A DNA stretch of 64,000 nt, taken from NCBI RefSeq assembly GCF_900091565.1, contig NZ_FMCV01000011.1:31247-95246 (forward strand), read 5' to 3'. The translations under genes were made by a program, and so were the position numbers. Position 1 is the first letter of the stretch. Every line of letters starts with the position of its first letter. The notes under the pieces are model-generated. The model was not told where the DNA came from, did no database searches, and saw nothing but the letters and a program-made list of their open reading frames with translations. Source of the DNA: Micromonospora marina (lineage in GTDB: Bacteria > Actinomycetota > Actinomycetes > Mycobacteriales > Micromonosporaceae). Of the stretch, positions 18,242-26,968 are shown in pieces.

Positions 18242-18859
18242 TCAGAGCGGGTCGGCCCGCTCGGCCAGCCCCGGGTAGCGCACCACGAAACCGTCCGGGT
18301 CGACCTCCAGGTCGGCGGTGAACGTGCCGCTCGCGAACCGGACCCGGCCCGGACCCAGCGAGGTGTAGACCTGCTCGGCGGGCACCACGGCCAAGCCGGG
18401 CAGCAGCACCCAGGCCACAGTCACGGCGGTCGCCAGGTCGGCGGGTAGCCGCCCCAGCCCGATCCGCCGGATCGGCAGCGTGTTCGTCAACAGGGAACCG
18501 CCCAGGTCGACGTCGAGCGCCTCGGCCAGCCGCCCCGGGTCGTCGGTGCCCGGCAGGCCCGCCGGTGGGTGGCCCGCCGCGCTCAGCGCCGCGTCCAGGT
18601 CACCCTCCTCGCCGGTACGCACGCGCCACCCGTCCCGGCCCCGCTCCAGGCGTACGCTCCGCGACCAGCCCGCGCCCTCGGACTCGACCTCCAGCCGGTT
18701 CGTCGACCAGTCCGGCCCGACGCTCAGGCGGTACCGGCACGTGTACGGGATCGGATCGACGGCGAGCGCCACACCCTGCGCGGTGAGGCCGGGGCCGTCG
18801 AGCACGACGTGCTCTGAGCCGGCGGTGTCGGTCCGGGACCAGAAGAGCGACTTCGGCAT
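18242..18859 (-). CDS. Putative glycolipid-binding family protein
   Basis: 205 aa, matching the 'putative glycolipid-binding' family seen in many actinobacteria: starts around FWSRTDTAGSEHVVL, has the CRYRLSVGPDWSTNRLEVE and LPIRRIGL blocks, and ends with YTSLGPGRVRFASGTFTADLEVDPDGFVVRYPGL (in separate strands). It is mostly beta and lacks a signal peptide. Biochemical function is not established for the family. TAACGT is 7 nt before the ATG, with no ribosome binding site. It is convergent with cds1. Confidence 0.85.
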   Translation of the reverse strand: MPKSLFWSRTDTAGSEHVVLDGPGLTAQGVALAVDPIPYTCRYRLSVGPDWSTNRLEVESEGAGWSRSVRLERGRDGWRVRTGEEGDLDAALSAAGHPPAGLPGTDDPGRLAEALDVDLGGSLLTNTLPIRRIGLGRLPADLATAVTVAWVLLPGLAVVPAEQVYTSLGPGRVRFASGTFTADLEVDPDGFVVRYPGLAERADPL

Positions 18860-18953
18860 GGACCGGACGTTACGCGACCCGGCGGTCAGCGGCAGCGGAT
18901 GCGCGAACGCCGCCGCCGGGAGTCAGGAGACGTACGGGTCATACCTCGTCGGG

Positions 18954-19169
18954 CTACTCGTCGTCGTCCGCCGGCCGGGGCGGCCGGTGCTCCCGGACGT
19001 ACCGCTCGACGTCCCGCTTCAACCAGACCGCGCCGACCGACAGCTCTTGATACGGCGCGGGGAATGCGGGATGCCGCCGGATCTCGCGGAACCTCGACCT
19101 GCCCACGCCGAGCATCTTCAAGATCTCACCGGCCGCGACAAGTTCGCCCGGTCCCGTCTCCTTGGTCAC
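18954..19169 (-). CDS. Small helix-turn-helix protein (AlpA/excisionase-like)
   Basis: 71 aa. A MerR/AlpA-type winged helix is seen: ELVAAGEILKMLGVGRSRF, then HPAFPAPYQELSVGAVWLKRDVERYV. Such proteins act as excisionases or small transcription factors and are common on mobile or accessory segments. The start is GTG at 19169. Codon usage is slightly less GC-biased than in its neighbours, and two small genes of narrow distribution lie just beyond on the other strand, which suggests an accessory block. No integrase is found nearby. Confidence 0.75.
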   Translation of the reverse strand: MTKETGPGELVAAGEILKMLGVGRSRFREIRRHPAFPAPYQELSVGAVWLKRDVERYVREHRPPRPADDDE

Positions 19170-19222
19170 GACCTCGAAGGTAGGAGCGGACCGGCCCGAC
19201 TATGGTGACGCGGACAAATGAT

Positions 19223-19251
19223 CCCACCTAGGTGGGCCCGTCAACGTTGAC
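19223..19251. promoter_or_regulatory. Two perfect palindromes upstream of the small-gene pair
   Basis: CCCACCTAGGTGGG (19223-19236, 14 bp, perfect) is followed by GTCAACGTTGAC (19240-19251, 12 bp, perfect). The second contains TTGAC, so it could overlap a -35 element for the genes at 19355 and 19599. The divergent HTH gene starts at 19169, so these are good candidates for its operators. Confidence 0.55.
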
Positions 19252-19354
19252 AGGGGGCAAGTGAGCGATCTGATGGATCAGGCCCTCCGTCCGGTGGCGA
19301 GTTCGCGGCGGACGGGGGTGCCACCTGGACGCCGACCACGCAGGAGGGCCCCGA

Positions 19355-19606
19355 GTGACCCAGCGCCACGCTCCGCTGAAACCCCTTTGGGTCTGTACGG
19401 CAGACCTGCTCAACTGGCCGTGCGAGAACGCCAAGCTCGAGTTGGTCGCTGACTACGAGCACGACCGACGCCACCTCGCCGTCGATCTGACTGCTCTGAT
19501 GCGGCAGGCAACCGACGACCTGACCAGGCTCTACTCCGAGCCGCCGGACCCCGCCGAGATGCACATCCGGTTCCTGGGCTGGCTGCGGTCGGTGCGCAAT
19601 GTCTGA
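19355..19606 (+). CDS. Small Cys/Trp-motif protein of unknown function (83 aa)
   Basis: Starts at GTG with AGGAGGG a few bases upstream. The N-terminus carries PLWVCTADLLNWPCENAKLELVADY, a W-x-C...WPC-x-x-A pattern I recall from a widespread small actinobacterial family (some members carry unsupported names such as flavin reductase); the end is RFLGWLRSV. Two cysteines could bind a metal, but a second pair is missing. The stop overlaps the next gene by 8 nt, so the two are coupled. The function is unknown. Confidence 0.75.
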   Translation: MTQRHAPLKPLWVCTADLLNWPCENAKLELVADYEHDRRHLAVDLTALMRQATDDLTRLYSEPPDPAEMHIRFLGWLRSVRNV

Positions 19607-19820
19607 CCCGATCGGCACCGGGCTGCTGCTGGCCGCCGTCATCGCCCAGGCGTTCGGCTGCTGGGTCGCCTGGTCGTGGGGCCGGTCCGCCCGGCGCAGC
19701 CTCCGGCAGACCATCGAAAAGACCATCCCGACGCCACCGCCCGACTGGCGGCCTCGTCATCGCCTGTCACTGTGGAATGAGCCGACCCGGCGGTATCCCG
19801 TCCTCACCCCGCGCAGCTAG
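19599..19820 (+). CDS. Small single-span membrane protein (73 aa)
   Basis: The ATG lies inside the 3' end of the preceding small gene (8-nt overlap), which indicates translational coupling. One N-terminal hydrophobic helix (GLLLAAVIAQAFGCWVAW) is followed by a basic cytoplasmic tail rich in Pro and Arg. No family is recognised. With the cysteine-motif protein and the divergent HTH gene it forms a small accessory unit ending at a strong terminator. Confidence 0.7.
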   Translation: MSDPIGTGLLLAAVIAQAFGCWVAWSWGRSARRSLRQTIEKTIPTPPPDWRPRHRLSLWNEPTRRYPVLTPRS

Positions 19821-19846
19821 AACGGGAGCCGAGATCACCCCGGACG

Positions 19847-19884
19847 CACCGCCGCCGCCGAGCGGATGCTCGGCGGCGGCGGTG
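19847..19884. terminator. Strong bidirectional hairpin terminator
   Basis: A perfect 17-bp stem (CACCGCCGCCGCCGAGC with its complement) and a 4-nt loop GGAT. It lies between the convergent small membrane gene and the DEAD-box helicase gene. Confidence 0.85.
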
Positions 19885-19896
19885 GGTGCGCTCAGA

Positions 19897-21837
19897 TCAG
19901 TGGGTACGTGCCGGCGGGCGCCCGCCGAAGCCGCGCCTGTCGTCCCGGCCCCGACCCTCGGCCCGGAAACCGCCCCGGCGCTCGGCCGGCCGCGCGTCGC
20001 CCCGGTCACCGAAACGTCGCTCGGCGTGCGGGCGGTCGTCCTGGCGCCGGTCACCGAAGCCGCGCGAGCCACTCGACCGGTCGTCGTACCGCCGCTCGTC
20101 GCGGTCGTACCCGCCGCGTCCGGTCGCCGGGCGCTGCCGGTCGCCGTACGGCCGGTCGGACCGCTCGCCGAATCGCCGGTCGTCGCCGCGCTGGCCGCCG
20201 AAGCGCTGGCCGCGGTCGTCGGACCGCTGCTCGCCGAAGCTCCGGCCCTCGGACCGCCGGTCACCGAAGCGCTCGCCCCGGTCGCCGAAGCTGCGGTCGT
20301 CGCGGCGCTCCGGCCGCCCGAAGCGGCGCTCGCCGCCGGACCGCTCGCCCGAGTAGCGCTCGCCGGCCGGCCGGTCGCCGAACCGGCGGTCACCGCCGCG
20401 GTCCGCGAACCGGTCACCGGACCGGTCACCCGCGGGCCGGTCGCCGAACCGGCGCTCGCCCTGGCCGTCACGGTCGCCGAACCGGCGCTCGCCCCGGTCG
20501 GAGAAGTCGCGTCCGCCGCCGAAACCGCGTCCGCCCCGGTCGAAGCCGCGGCCGTCGCGGTCGCCGAAGCGGCGCGAGCCGCCGCCGCGTCGCGGCTCCG
20601 GCTCGTCCCGCACCGGTACGCCGCTGGGCTCGCGCGCGCCGGTCAGCTCGGCCAGCGCCTCGTCGCCCGCCCGGACCCGGGTCTCGGCCGGCTCGACGCC
20701 CGCCTTCTCCATCATGGCCAGAGTGGTGCGGCGCTGCTTCGGCAGCACCAGCGTCGCCACCGCGCCCGACTCACCGGCGCGGGCCGTACGGCCGGCCCGG
20801 TGCAGGTAGTCCTTGGGGTCCTTCGGCGGGTCCACGTGCAGCACCAGCGAGACGCCGTCGACGTGGATGCCCCGGGCCGCCACGTCGGTGGCGACCAGCA
20901 CGGGCGTCCGGCCCTCGCGGAACTCGGCGAGCGTCCGGGTACGCATGCGCTGGGTCTTGCCACCGTGCAGCCCGCCGGCCCGTACGCCGACGGCCGCGAG
21001 CTGCTCGACGAGCCGGTCCACGCCGAGCTGCGTACGGGCGAACAGCATGGTGCGGCCCTCGCGGGCGGCGATGGACGCGGCGACCGCGAACTTGTCGTGC
21101 GGCGGGATCAGCAGCAAATGGTGATCCATGGTGGACACGGCGGCGGTGGCCGGAGCGGTCGAGTGGGTGACCGGGTCGGTCATGAACCGCTTGACGAGCG
21201 CGTCGACGTCGTTGTCCAGAGTGGCCGAGAACAGCAGCCGCTGCGCGTCCGCCGGGGTCTTCGCCAGCAGCTGGGTGACCTCGGGCAGGAAGCCCATGTC
21301 GGCCATCTGGTCGGCCTCGTCCAGCACGGTGATCTCGACGTCGTCGAGGCGGCACACGCCGCGCTCGATCAGGTCGCCGAGCCGTCCCGGGGTGGCCACG
21401 ATGATCTCCACGCCGCGGCGCAGCGCGTCGATCTGCCGGTCGTACGGCACACCGCCGACGGCGGTCTTCAGGAACACGCCGACCGCCTTGCCGAGCGGCA
21501 CGAGCGCGTCGTTGACCTGCATGGCCAACTCGCGGGTGGGGACCAGGACCAGGGCGCGCGGGTACAGCGGCCGGGCCCGGTTGCGGTCGGCGAGCCGGGC
21601 GATCACCGGCAGGCCGAAGGCGAGCGTCTTGCCCGAGCCGGTCTGGCCGCGGCCGAGGACGTCGCGGCCCGAGAGCGAGTCGGGCAGCGTGGCCCGCTGG
21701 ATCTCGAACGGGGTGGTGATGCCCTGCCGGGCGAGCGCCTCGACGACCTGCCGGGGCAGGCCGAGCGAGGCGAAGTCGACGGTGTCGGGCGTCGGGTCGA
21801 CGGACGGGGACGTGCTGGATTCAGCGAACGTGGTCAA
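19897..21837 (-). CDS. DEAD-box RNA helicase with long Arg/Gly/Asp-rich tail
   Basis: 646 aa. The helicase core covers about residues 20-390: Q motif (FASLGLPRQVVEALARQGITTPFEIQ region), Walker A GQTGSGKT, PTRELA, TPGRLGDL, DEAD in VLDEADQM, SAT, and motif VI YLHRAGRTARAG. The last 220 or so residues are repeats of GDRR, RFGDR and GERRFG-type units, probably for RNA binding or condensate formation. No in-frame ATG exists near the domain start; TTG at 21837 is chosen because GAGAGG lies 7 nt before it. It is likely a ribosome-assembly or cold-adaptation helicase. A 190-nt leader without an ORF separates it from the next gene. Confidence 0.93.
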   Translation of the reverse strand: MTTFAESSTSPSVDPTPDTVDFASLGLPRQVVEALARQGITTPFEIQRATLPDSLSGRDVLGRGQTGSGKTLAFGLPVIARLADRNRARPLYPRALVLVPTRELAMQVNDALVPLGKAVGVFLKTAVGGVPYDRQIDALRRGVEIIVATPGRLGDLIERGVCRLDDVEITVLDEADQMADMGFLPEVTQLLAKTPADAQRLLFSATLDNDVDALVKRFMTDPVTHSTAPATAAVSTMDHHLLLIPPHDKFAVAASIAAREGRTMLFARTQLGVDRLVEQLAAVGVRAGGLHGGKTQRMRTRTLAEFREGRTPVLVATDVAARGIHVDGVSLVLHVDPPKDPKDYLHRAGRTARAGESGAVATLVLPKQRRTTLAMMEKAGVEPAETRVRAGDEALAELTGAREPSGVPVRDEPEPRRGGGSRRFGDRDGRGFDRGGRGFGGGRDFSDRGERRFGDRDGQGERRFGDRPAGDRSGDRFADRGGDRRFGDRPAGERYSGERSGGERRFGRPERRDDRSFGDRGERFGDRRSEGRSFGEQRSDDRGQRFGGQRGDDRRFGERSDRPYGDRQRPATGRGGYDRDERRYDDRSSGSRGFGDRRQDDRPHAERRFGDRGDARPAERRGGFRAEGRGRDDRRGFGGRPPARTH

Positions 21838-22028
21838 GAAATACCTCTCGAGCGGGGCGCATCTTCGCGATGGCCCGCCGCGGCCTGTCACGCCGCCGAA
21901 TCGCCCGCAAGATCGCCCATGGGCGCGCAGTCGGGGCGCGCGCCGGGTCAGTGATCGCAGACAAGTGTACGGCGCACCGCCGGCTCCGCCACGGCAACGC
22001 GAGGAGGTAGTGGGCGGGCTCACCCCTG

Positions 22029-23807
22029 TCACTCGATGAGCGCGGTCCCGGTCAGCCCGCTCAGCGCGTCGTTGGCCAGGAAGACCACGAGCAGGCTGAT
22101 CGCGATGAGCATGGTCATCGCGACGGCCAGCACGATGATCACCTTGGTGTTGCCGGCCCGGGCCGCCGGGCTCTCCTCGGACCAGCCCTGGGCCAGGATG
22201 TGCCCGGTCAGCGATCCCGAGTTCTCCAGCGGGTTGCCCTGCGGGAACGACACGGTGGCGAAACCGGGCCCGTCGGTCCCGCCGTACGCGGTGGTGCCGA
22301 GATCGGAGCCGGCGGGCTGCGGGCGTACCGGACGGGTCGTGTCGGCGTCGCGGGCGGGCGTGGCCGGCGGCGGCCAGGTCGGCAGCGCCGGGGCCGGCAC
22401 CACGGGCGGCGGCGGTGCCGACACGGGCGCGGCGGCCCACGACGGCAGCGCGCCGTCCGGCGTGCCGGGCGTGGCGGCCCGCGCGGGCGGGAACGACGGC
22501 CCGGCCGCCGGGGCGGGGAACAGCGGCGCGGGCAGCGGGCCCGGCCCGCCGGTCATCGCCGGTGGCGGCGGGAACGGCGGCGCGGGCATCGGACCCGGCG
22601 GGGGCGGTGGCGGAGGTACGGGCGGACCCGGCGGCGGCACCGGCGGCCCGGGGACCGGTGGCACCGGCCCGGGCGTGGGCTTCGGCGGGGTGGGCGCGGG
22701 CGGCGTGGGCAGGGGCGGCGTGGGCCGGAGCGGGGGCTCCGGCTCGGGCGACGGCGGCTCGGGCGAGGGCGGCGTCGGGCCGGGCACCGGGGTCGGTGCC
22801 GGCTCGGGCTCCGGGCCGTTCGGGGCCGGAGGCTGCGCGGGCTCCGGCGGCTGGACCGGCTCCGGCGGTTCCGGGTTCACCGGTCCGGCCCGGTAGACGG
22901 TGGCGGCGGCGGGCGGCGCGGCCACCACGGAGGCGGCGACCTCCTCGGCGGAGACGCGGCTCAGGCCGGGCACCGACGCGCTGGCCCGCGCGGGCGCAGG
23001 TGCGGCTGGCTCAGCGCCGGTGGGTGAAGCCGGGCGGTCGGCCGCGGAGGACGGCGGAGAATCGGTGGACTCATGCGGCAGGGAGCCGGACGTGACCGGC
23101 GGGGAGCCAGCGGGCCCGGTCGACGGCGCGGTGACCGGCGTGGCCGGCGAGGACTCGACGGGCCCGGCCGCCGGGCCCCCGGTGGTTCCGGCGGGGGAGG
23201 TTGCCGAGTCGCTGCGTGGTTCGGAGGCGGTCCCGTCGGCCCGGTCCGGTGCGGTGTCGTGGTCCGGCCGGTCGTCCGGCCGGCTCCCGGCGCCGGCCGG
23301 CTCTGCGGCGCCCACAGCCGCCGAATCGGCGACGGGCGGAGCGGGCGCGGGCACGCGCGCGGAACCGGAGACGCGGGGCGCCGGGATGGCCGCGGGAGCG
23401 CCGGCGGGCGTACCCGGAGAGGCGTCGCCGTCCCCCGCCGATGCGGCGGCGGGCTCGGATGCCGTGCCGGACGGCGGGACGGCGGGCGGGGGCGTCGACT
23501 GGCGTTCTGCCACCTCGAAGGCGGACCAGCTCGACGGCGGCACGGTGGCGCCGGGAAGGCGCCGGTCCAGCGGCGGTGGGGTATCCGCCGGGGTGCCCGC
23601 CCGGTACGTCGTGGGACCGGCCGGCGGAATCGGCAGTTCGTCACCGGCGGGCGGCGGCACGGCCGAGCCGGCGACCGACACCCGCGCCCGCGCGACGGCT
23701 ACCGGCCCGGGTGTGGCCGAGCCGTGGTCGTCGTCGCCGGCCGGTTCGGCGGGGCCGGGCGTCGGTCCGGGGTGGACCCTCTCCGCCGGAACGTCCTGCT
23801 CGCCCAT
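22029..23807 (-). CDS. Proline/alanine-rich single-span membrane protein
   Basis: 592 aa from ATG at 23807 (MGEQDVPAERV), with AGGGG before it. About 540 residues of low-complexity Pro/Ala/Gly/Ser sequence, including dense PPXP and PEPP runs, lead to one C-terminal hydrophobic helix (VIIVLAVAMTMLIAISLLVVFL). The topology would place a long disordered cytoplasmic domain before a tail anchor. No enzymatic domain is found. It lies between the helicase and a peptidoglycan hydrolase on the same strand, so a role at the envelope is possible but unproven. The reading frame is supported by the long open frame and the membrane anchor, not by homology. Confidence 0.7.
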   Translation of the reverse strand: MGEQDVPAERVHPGPTPGPAEPAGDDDHGSATPGPVAVARARVSVAGSAVPPPAGDELPIPPAGPTTYRAGTPADTPPPLDRRLPGATVPPSSWSAFEVAERQSTPPPAVPPSGTASEPAAASAGDGDASPGTPAGAPAAIPAPRVSGSARVPAPAPPVADSAAVGAAEPAGAGSRPDDRPDHDTAPDRADGTASEPRSDSATSPAGTTGGPAAGPVESSPATPVTAPSTGPAGSPPVTSGSLPHESTDSPPSSAADRPASPTGAEPAAPAPARASASVPGLSRVSAEEVAASVVAAPPAAATVYRAGPVNPEPPEPVQPPEPAQPPAPNGPEPEPAPTPVPGPTPPSPEPPSPEPEPPLRPTPPLPTPPAPTPPKPTPGPVPPVPGPPVPPPGPPVPPPPPPPGPMPAPPFPPPPAMTGGPGPLPAPLFPAPAAGPSFPPARAATPGTPDGALPSWAAAPVSAPPPPVVPAPALPTWPPPATPARDADTTRPVRPQPAGSDLGTTAYGGTDGPGFATVSFPQGNPLENSGSLTGHILAQGWSEESPAARAGNTKVIIVLAVAMTMLIAISLLVVFLANDALSGLTGTALIE

Positions 23808-23916
23808 CTCGCCCCTCCGCACCCACGCTCGCCTCCGGCCGTGGCGCCGACCGGAAGTGCCTGGATCTCACCGTGCCATATTCCGGCCCGGGAGCACAGC
23901 CGGAGTGGCGGTTGGG

Positions 23917-25569
23917 TCAGTCGGCGCTGCTGGTCGGGCTGGCCGAGCCGCTGCCGGACGTGCTGCTCGACGGGGCGACACTGCTTCTCGACGGGGCGGC
24001 ACTGCTGCTGCTCGGCGCGGCGCTGCTGGTGTCCGGCTCGGCGCTCACGCTCTGGCTCGGCGTCGGGTCCGGCGAGTCGGTCGGGCTCGGCGGCGGCGTG
24101 CTGTGCGCCGGGCTGGACGTCGTCGGCGTCGGCTTCGGCGTCGGCGTGGTGGGCGTCGGCGTGGTGGGCGTCGGCGTGGTCGGCGTGGGCTTGGGCGTGG
24201 CCGACGGCTTCGGCGTCGTCGGCGTGGGCTTGGGGGTCGTCGACGGCTTCGGCGTGGCCGGCACGGTCGGCGGCGGGGCGGGGGTGGCCGGGGCGGGTAC
24301 GGCTCCGATCACCCGGGTCGCGGCGTAGAGCCGGGACCAGCGGACCACCGAGATCTTGACGACGTCGCCGGTCCGCGGCGCCTCCACCATCTTGCCGTTG
24401 CCGATGTACATGGCGACGTGGTGGACGCTGGTCCAGCTGCTGCCCGAGGCGAAGAACAGCAGGTCACCGGGGAGCAGGGCGTTCGGCGAGACGGTGCGGG
24501 AACGGGTGGCGAAGTACTGGTCCTTGGCGACGCGGGGCAGACCCCGGTAACCGGCCGCCTGGTAGGAGGCGAGCACCAGGCCGGAGCAGTCGAACCGGTC
24601 CGGGCCCTCCGCGGCCCACCGGTAGGGGTCGCCGAGCTGGGCGAGGGCGTAGCGCACGGCGGCGAGCGCCCGCGGTTCCGCCACCAGGCCGTCGATGCTC
24701 TGGTCGACCACGTACGAGGTGCCGAGCTTCTGCTCGGCGGCCTCCGCCAGGCGCTCGATCTCCAGGAGCTTGGCCGTGTTCTCCTTGCGCAGCGCGACGA
24801 GGGTGGTCTCCTGCTTGCGGAGGTCGCCTTCGGCACGGGTGTACTCCCCGGCCTTCTCGGTGGCCCGGCGCTGAACCGACTCGTGTGCCTTCCGGGCGGC
24901 CTCCTCGGCACCGGTGGCGCGGAGGAGTTCGCCGGTCACCGACGTGGTGGCGCCCTCCGCCCGGTCGCCCCGGGTGATCCGCTGGAGGTTGGCGAAGTCG
25001 CGCAGGCTGGCGCCGAACTCGCCGGGCGGCAGCGCCGCGTCGGCCTTGACCGCGTCGGCGGCGGCGCTCTTGGCGTTGTCCCGGGCGCGGGCGAGCGCGT
25101 CCTGGGCCTCCTTGAGGCGGGCGGCGGACTGGGCCAGCTCGGTCTGTACGGCGTCCCGCTCGGTCTTGATCCGGAGCAGTTCCTCGCCGAGCTGGGTGAC
25201 CCGGGCGTCGAGCTGGTTGATCTGCGCGATCAGCGGGCCGTCGGCCGGGTCGGTGACGCCGGTGGTGCCCGGCAGGCCCGCCGTGCCACCCGGGACGGCG
25301 ACGCCGGGCAGAACCGGGACGGTGCCCGGGACGGTGCCCGGCACGCCGGGAACGGTGCCGGACGAGCCGGGCAGTTGCAGGGGGCCGGTGGCCTGGGGCC
25401 GGGAGCCGGTGTCGGGCACGACATCGGGTAGCGGGTCGGCCCAGGCGGGTGTGGCGAGCGCCGCGGCCGCGACCGCCCCCAGGAGGGCGGACCAGAGCGC
25501 CGGGCGCAGGACCGGTGAGATCACCGGCTGCCGTCCTCGTCGCCGCCGGGCCTTGGTGCTGTGAGCCAT
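23917..25569 (-). CDS. Secreted NlpC/P60 peptidoglycan endopeptidase (RipA-like)
   Basis: 550 aa. A signal peptide (cleavage near AWA-DPLPD, residue 45) leads to a coiled-coil region (about 95-280) and an NlpC/P60 domain with the catalytic Cys in RFDCSGLVLASYQAAG (about residue 335) and the His in SVHHVAMYIGNGKMVEAP. A Thr/Pro/Ser-rich tail of about 130 residues follows, with repeated TPKPTPTT-like units. Coiled coil plus NlpC/P60 is the RipA/CwlO plan: cleavage of the D-Glu-mDAP bond in daughter-cell separation or growth. The ATG at 25569 is the first of the frame. The tail may attach the protein to the wall or to a partner. Confidence 0.92.
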   Translation of the reverse strand: MAHSTKARRRRGRQPVISPVLRPALWSALLGAVAAAALATPAWADPLPDVVPDTGSRPQATGPLQLPGSSGTVPGVPGTVPGTVPVLPGVAVPGGTAGLPGTTGVTDPADGPLIAQINQLDARVTQLGEELLRIKTERDAVQTELAQSAARLKEAQDALARARDNAKSAAADAVKADAALPPGEFGASLRDFANLQRITRGDRAEGATTSVTGELLRATGAEEAARKAHESVQRRATEKAGEYTRAEGDLRKQETTLVALRKENTAKLLEIERLAEAAEQKLGTSYVVDQSIDGLVAEPRALAAVRYALAQLGDPYRWAAEGPDRFDCSGLVLASYQAAGYRGLPRVAKDQYFATRSRTVSPNALLPGDLLFFASGSSWTSVHHVAMYIGNGKMVEAPRTGDVVKISVVRWSRLYAATRVIGAVPAPATPAPPPTVPATPKPSTTPKPTPTTPKPSATPKPTPTTPTPTTPTPTTPTPKPTPTTSSPAHSTPPPSPTDSPDPTPSQSVSAEPDTSSAAPSSSSAAPSRSSVAPSSSTSGSGSASPTSSAD

Positions 25570-25735
25570 GCCGCTCCCCGTCCGGTTTGGGGTCCGGTCA
25601 CGCGTGCTTGGGGCGTGTCGGGACAGGACGGCCCTGGTGTGTGTTCCGCCCCACCCTGTCTTACCTCACGGGTGCGACGATGTCGATGTGCGGAGCGTGA
25701 CCGCCGGCGAACCGGCGCGACCACGCCGGCGCCCG

Positions 25736-25758
25736 GTCGGACCCGCGACGTACGCTCG
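25736..25758 (+). promoter_or_regulatory. Conserved promoter-like block upstream of mqnE
   Basis: A 23-bp block containing CCCGCGACGTACGCTCG is identical, except for one base, to a block before mqnC (49799-49821). It carries a TACGCT hexamer (25751-25756) of the TAnnnT -10 type. Here the start codon is 35 nt downstream of the hexamer with GGAAGGA between, so this transcript would have a short leader. Confidence 0.65.
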
Positions 25759-25791
25759 ATCGGAACCCAGGTGGAAGGACGTGGCTTTCGG

Positions 25792-26961
25792 ATGGACGCC
25801 GGACTCAAGCGCGAACTCGAGGCGAAGGTGTACGCGGGGGAGCGGCTGACCCGCGAGGACGGCATCGCCCTCTACGCCAGCGACGACCTGACCTGGCTGG
25901 GCCGGCTGGCCCACCACAGGCGTACGGAGCTCAACGGCGACCGGGTCATGTTCAACGTCAACCGGCACCTGAACCTGACGAACGTCTGCTCGGCATCGTG
26001 CGCGTACTGCTCGTTCCAGCGTAAGCCGGGCGAGAAGGACGCCTACACGATGCGCATCGACGAGGCGGTCCGCAAGGCCAAGGAGATGGAGGACGAGCAG
26101 CTCACCGAGCTGCACATCGTCAACGGCCTGCACCCGACGCTGCCCTGGCGTTACTACCCGAAGGTGCTGCGTGAGCTGAAGGCCGCGCTGCCGAACGTCA
26201 ACCTCAAGGCGTTCACCGCGACCGAGGTGCAGTGGTTCGAGAAGATCAGCGGGCTCACCGCCGACGCGATCCTCGACGAGCTGATGGACGCCGGCCTGGA
26301 GTCGCTCACCGGCGGCGGCGCGGAGATCTTCGACTGGGAGGTCCGGCAGCACATCGTCGACCACAACTGCCACTGGGAGGACTGGTCGCGCATCCACCGG
26401 CTGGCCCACTCGAAGGGCATGAAGACGCCGTCGACCATGCTCTACGGCCACATCGAGGAGCCCCGGCACCGGGTCGACCACGTGCTGCGGCTGCGGGAGC
26501 TCCAGGACGAGACCGGCGGTTTCCAGGTCTTCATCCCGCTGCGCTACCAGCACGACTTCGTCGACTCGGCGGACGGCAAGATCCGTAACCGGATCCAGGC
26601 CCGGACCACGATGGCCTCGCCGGCCGAGTCACTCAAGACGTTTGCGGTCTCCCGGCTGCTGTTCGACAACGTGCCGCACGTCAAGTGTTTCTGGGTCATG
26701 CACGGGCTGTCCGTCGCGCAGCTCTCGCTGAACTTCGGCGTCGACGACCTGGACGGCTCGGTCGTCGAATACAAGATCACCCATGACGCCGACTCGTACG
26801 GCACGCCGAACACCATGCACCGCGACGACCTGCTCCACATGATCTGGGACGCGGGCTTCCGTCCGGTCGAGCGGAACACCCGCTACGAGATCGTCCGCGA
26901 GTACGACGGGCCGCCGTCGCTGGCGGAACGCCGGTCCGAGCCGCAGCAGGTCTGGGCCTGA
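25792..26961 (+). CDS. mqnE: Aminofutalosine synthase (radical SAM)
   Basis: 389 aa. Radical SAM enzyme that joins the MqnA product 3-(1-carboxyvinyl)oxybenzoate to SAM-derived adenosine, giving aminofutalosine. The iron-sulfur motif is CSASCAYC at residues 66, 70 and 73. FQRKPGEKDAYTMRIDE, HIVNGLHPTLPW and GGAEIFDWEVRQHI are family signatures. The ATG at 25792 is used; the open frame runs on upstream but without family sequence. A shared promoter-like block with mqnC lies 35 nt upstream. It is divergent from the NlpC/P60 gene. Confidence 0.96.
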   Translation: MDAGLKRELEAKVYAGERLTREDGIALYASDDLTWLGRLAHHRRTELNGDRVMFNVNRHLNLTNVCSASCAYCSFQRKPGEKDAYTMRIDEAVRKAKEMEDEQLTELHIVNGLHPTLPWRYYPKVLRELKAALPNVNLKAFTATEVQWFEKISGLTADAILDELMDAGLESLTGGGAEIFDWEVRQHIVDHNCHWEDWSRIHRLAHSKGMKTPSTMLYGHIEEPRHRVDHVLRLRELQDETGGFQVFIPLRYQHDFVDSADGKIRNRIQARTTMASPAESLKTFAVSRLLFDNVPHVKCFWVMHGLSVAQLSLNFGVDDLDGSVVEYKITHDADSYGTPNTMHRDDLLHMIWDAGFRPVERNTRYEIVREYDGPPSLAERRSEPQQVWA

Positions 26962-26968
26962 CCTGGCG

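Noticed and set aside
19261..19452. GTG-started frame overlapping the small Cys/Trp-motif gene, with a TTGACA-like sequence upstream
   Set aside because: Arg/Pro-rich, overlaps a better ORF with a good ribosome binding site, no family; the palindromes before it are reported as regulatory sites instead.
21838..22028. Helicase leader examined for a riboswitch or cold-shock element
   Set aside because: GC-rich with short palindromes only; no recognisable aptamer or conserved cold-shock box.
25570..25735. Possible c-di-AMP riboswitch upstream of the NlpC/P60 gene, as known for such genes in actinobacteria
   Set aside because: GGACCCCAAACCGG is present, but the conserved core and order of the ydaO-type aptamer cannot be found in the minus-strand leader.
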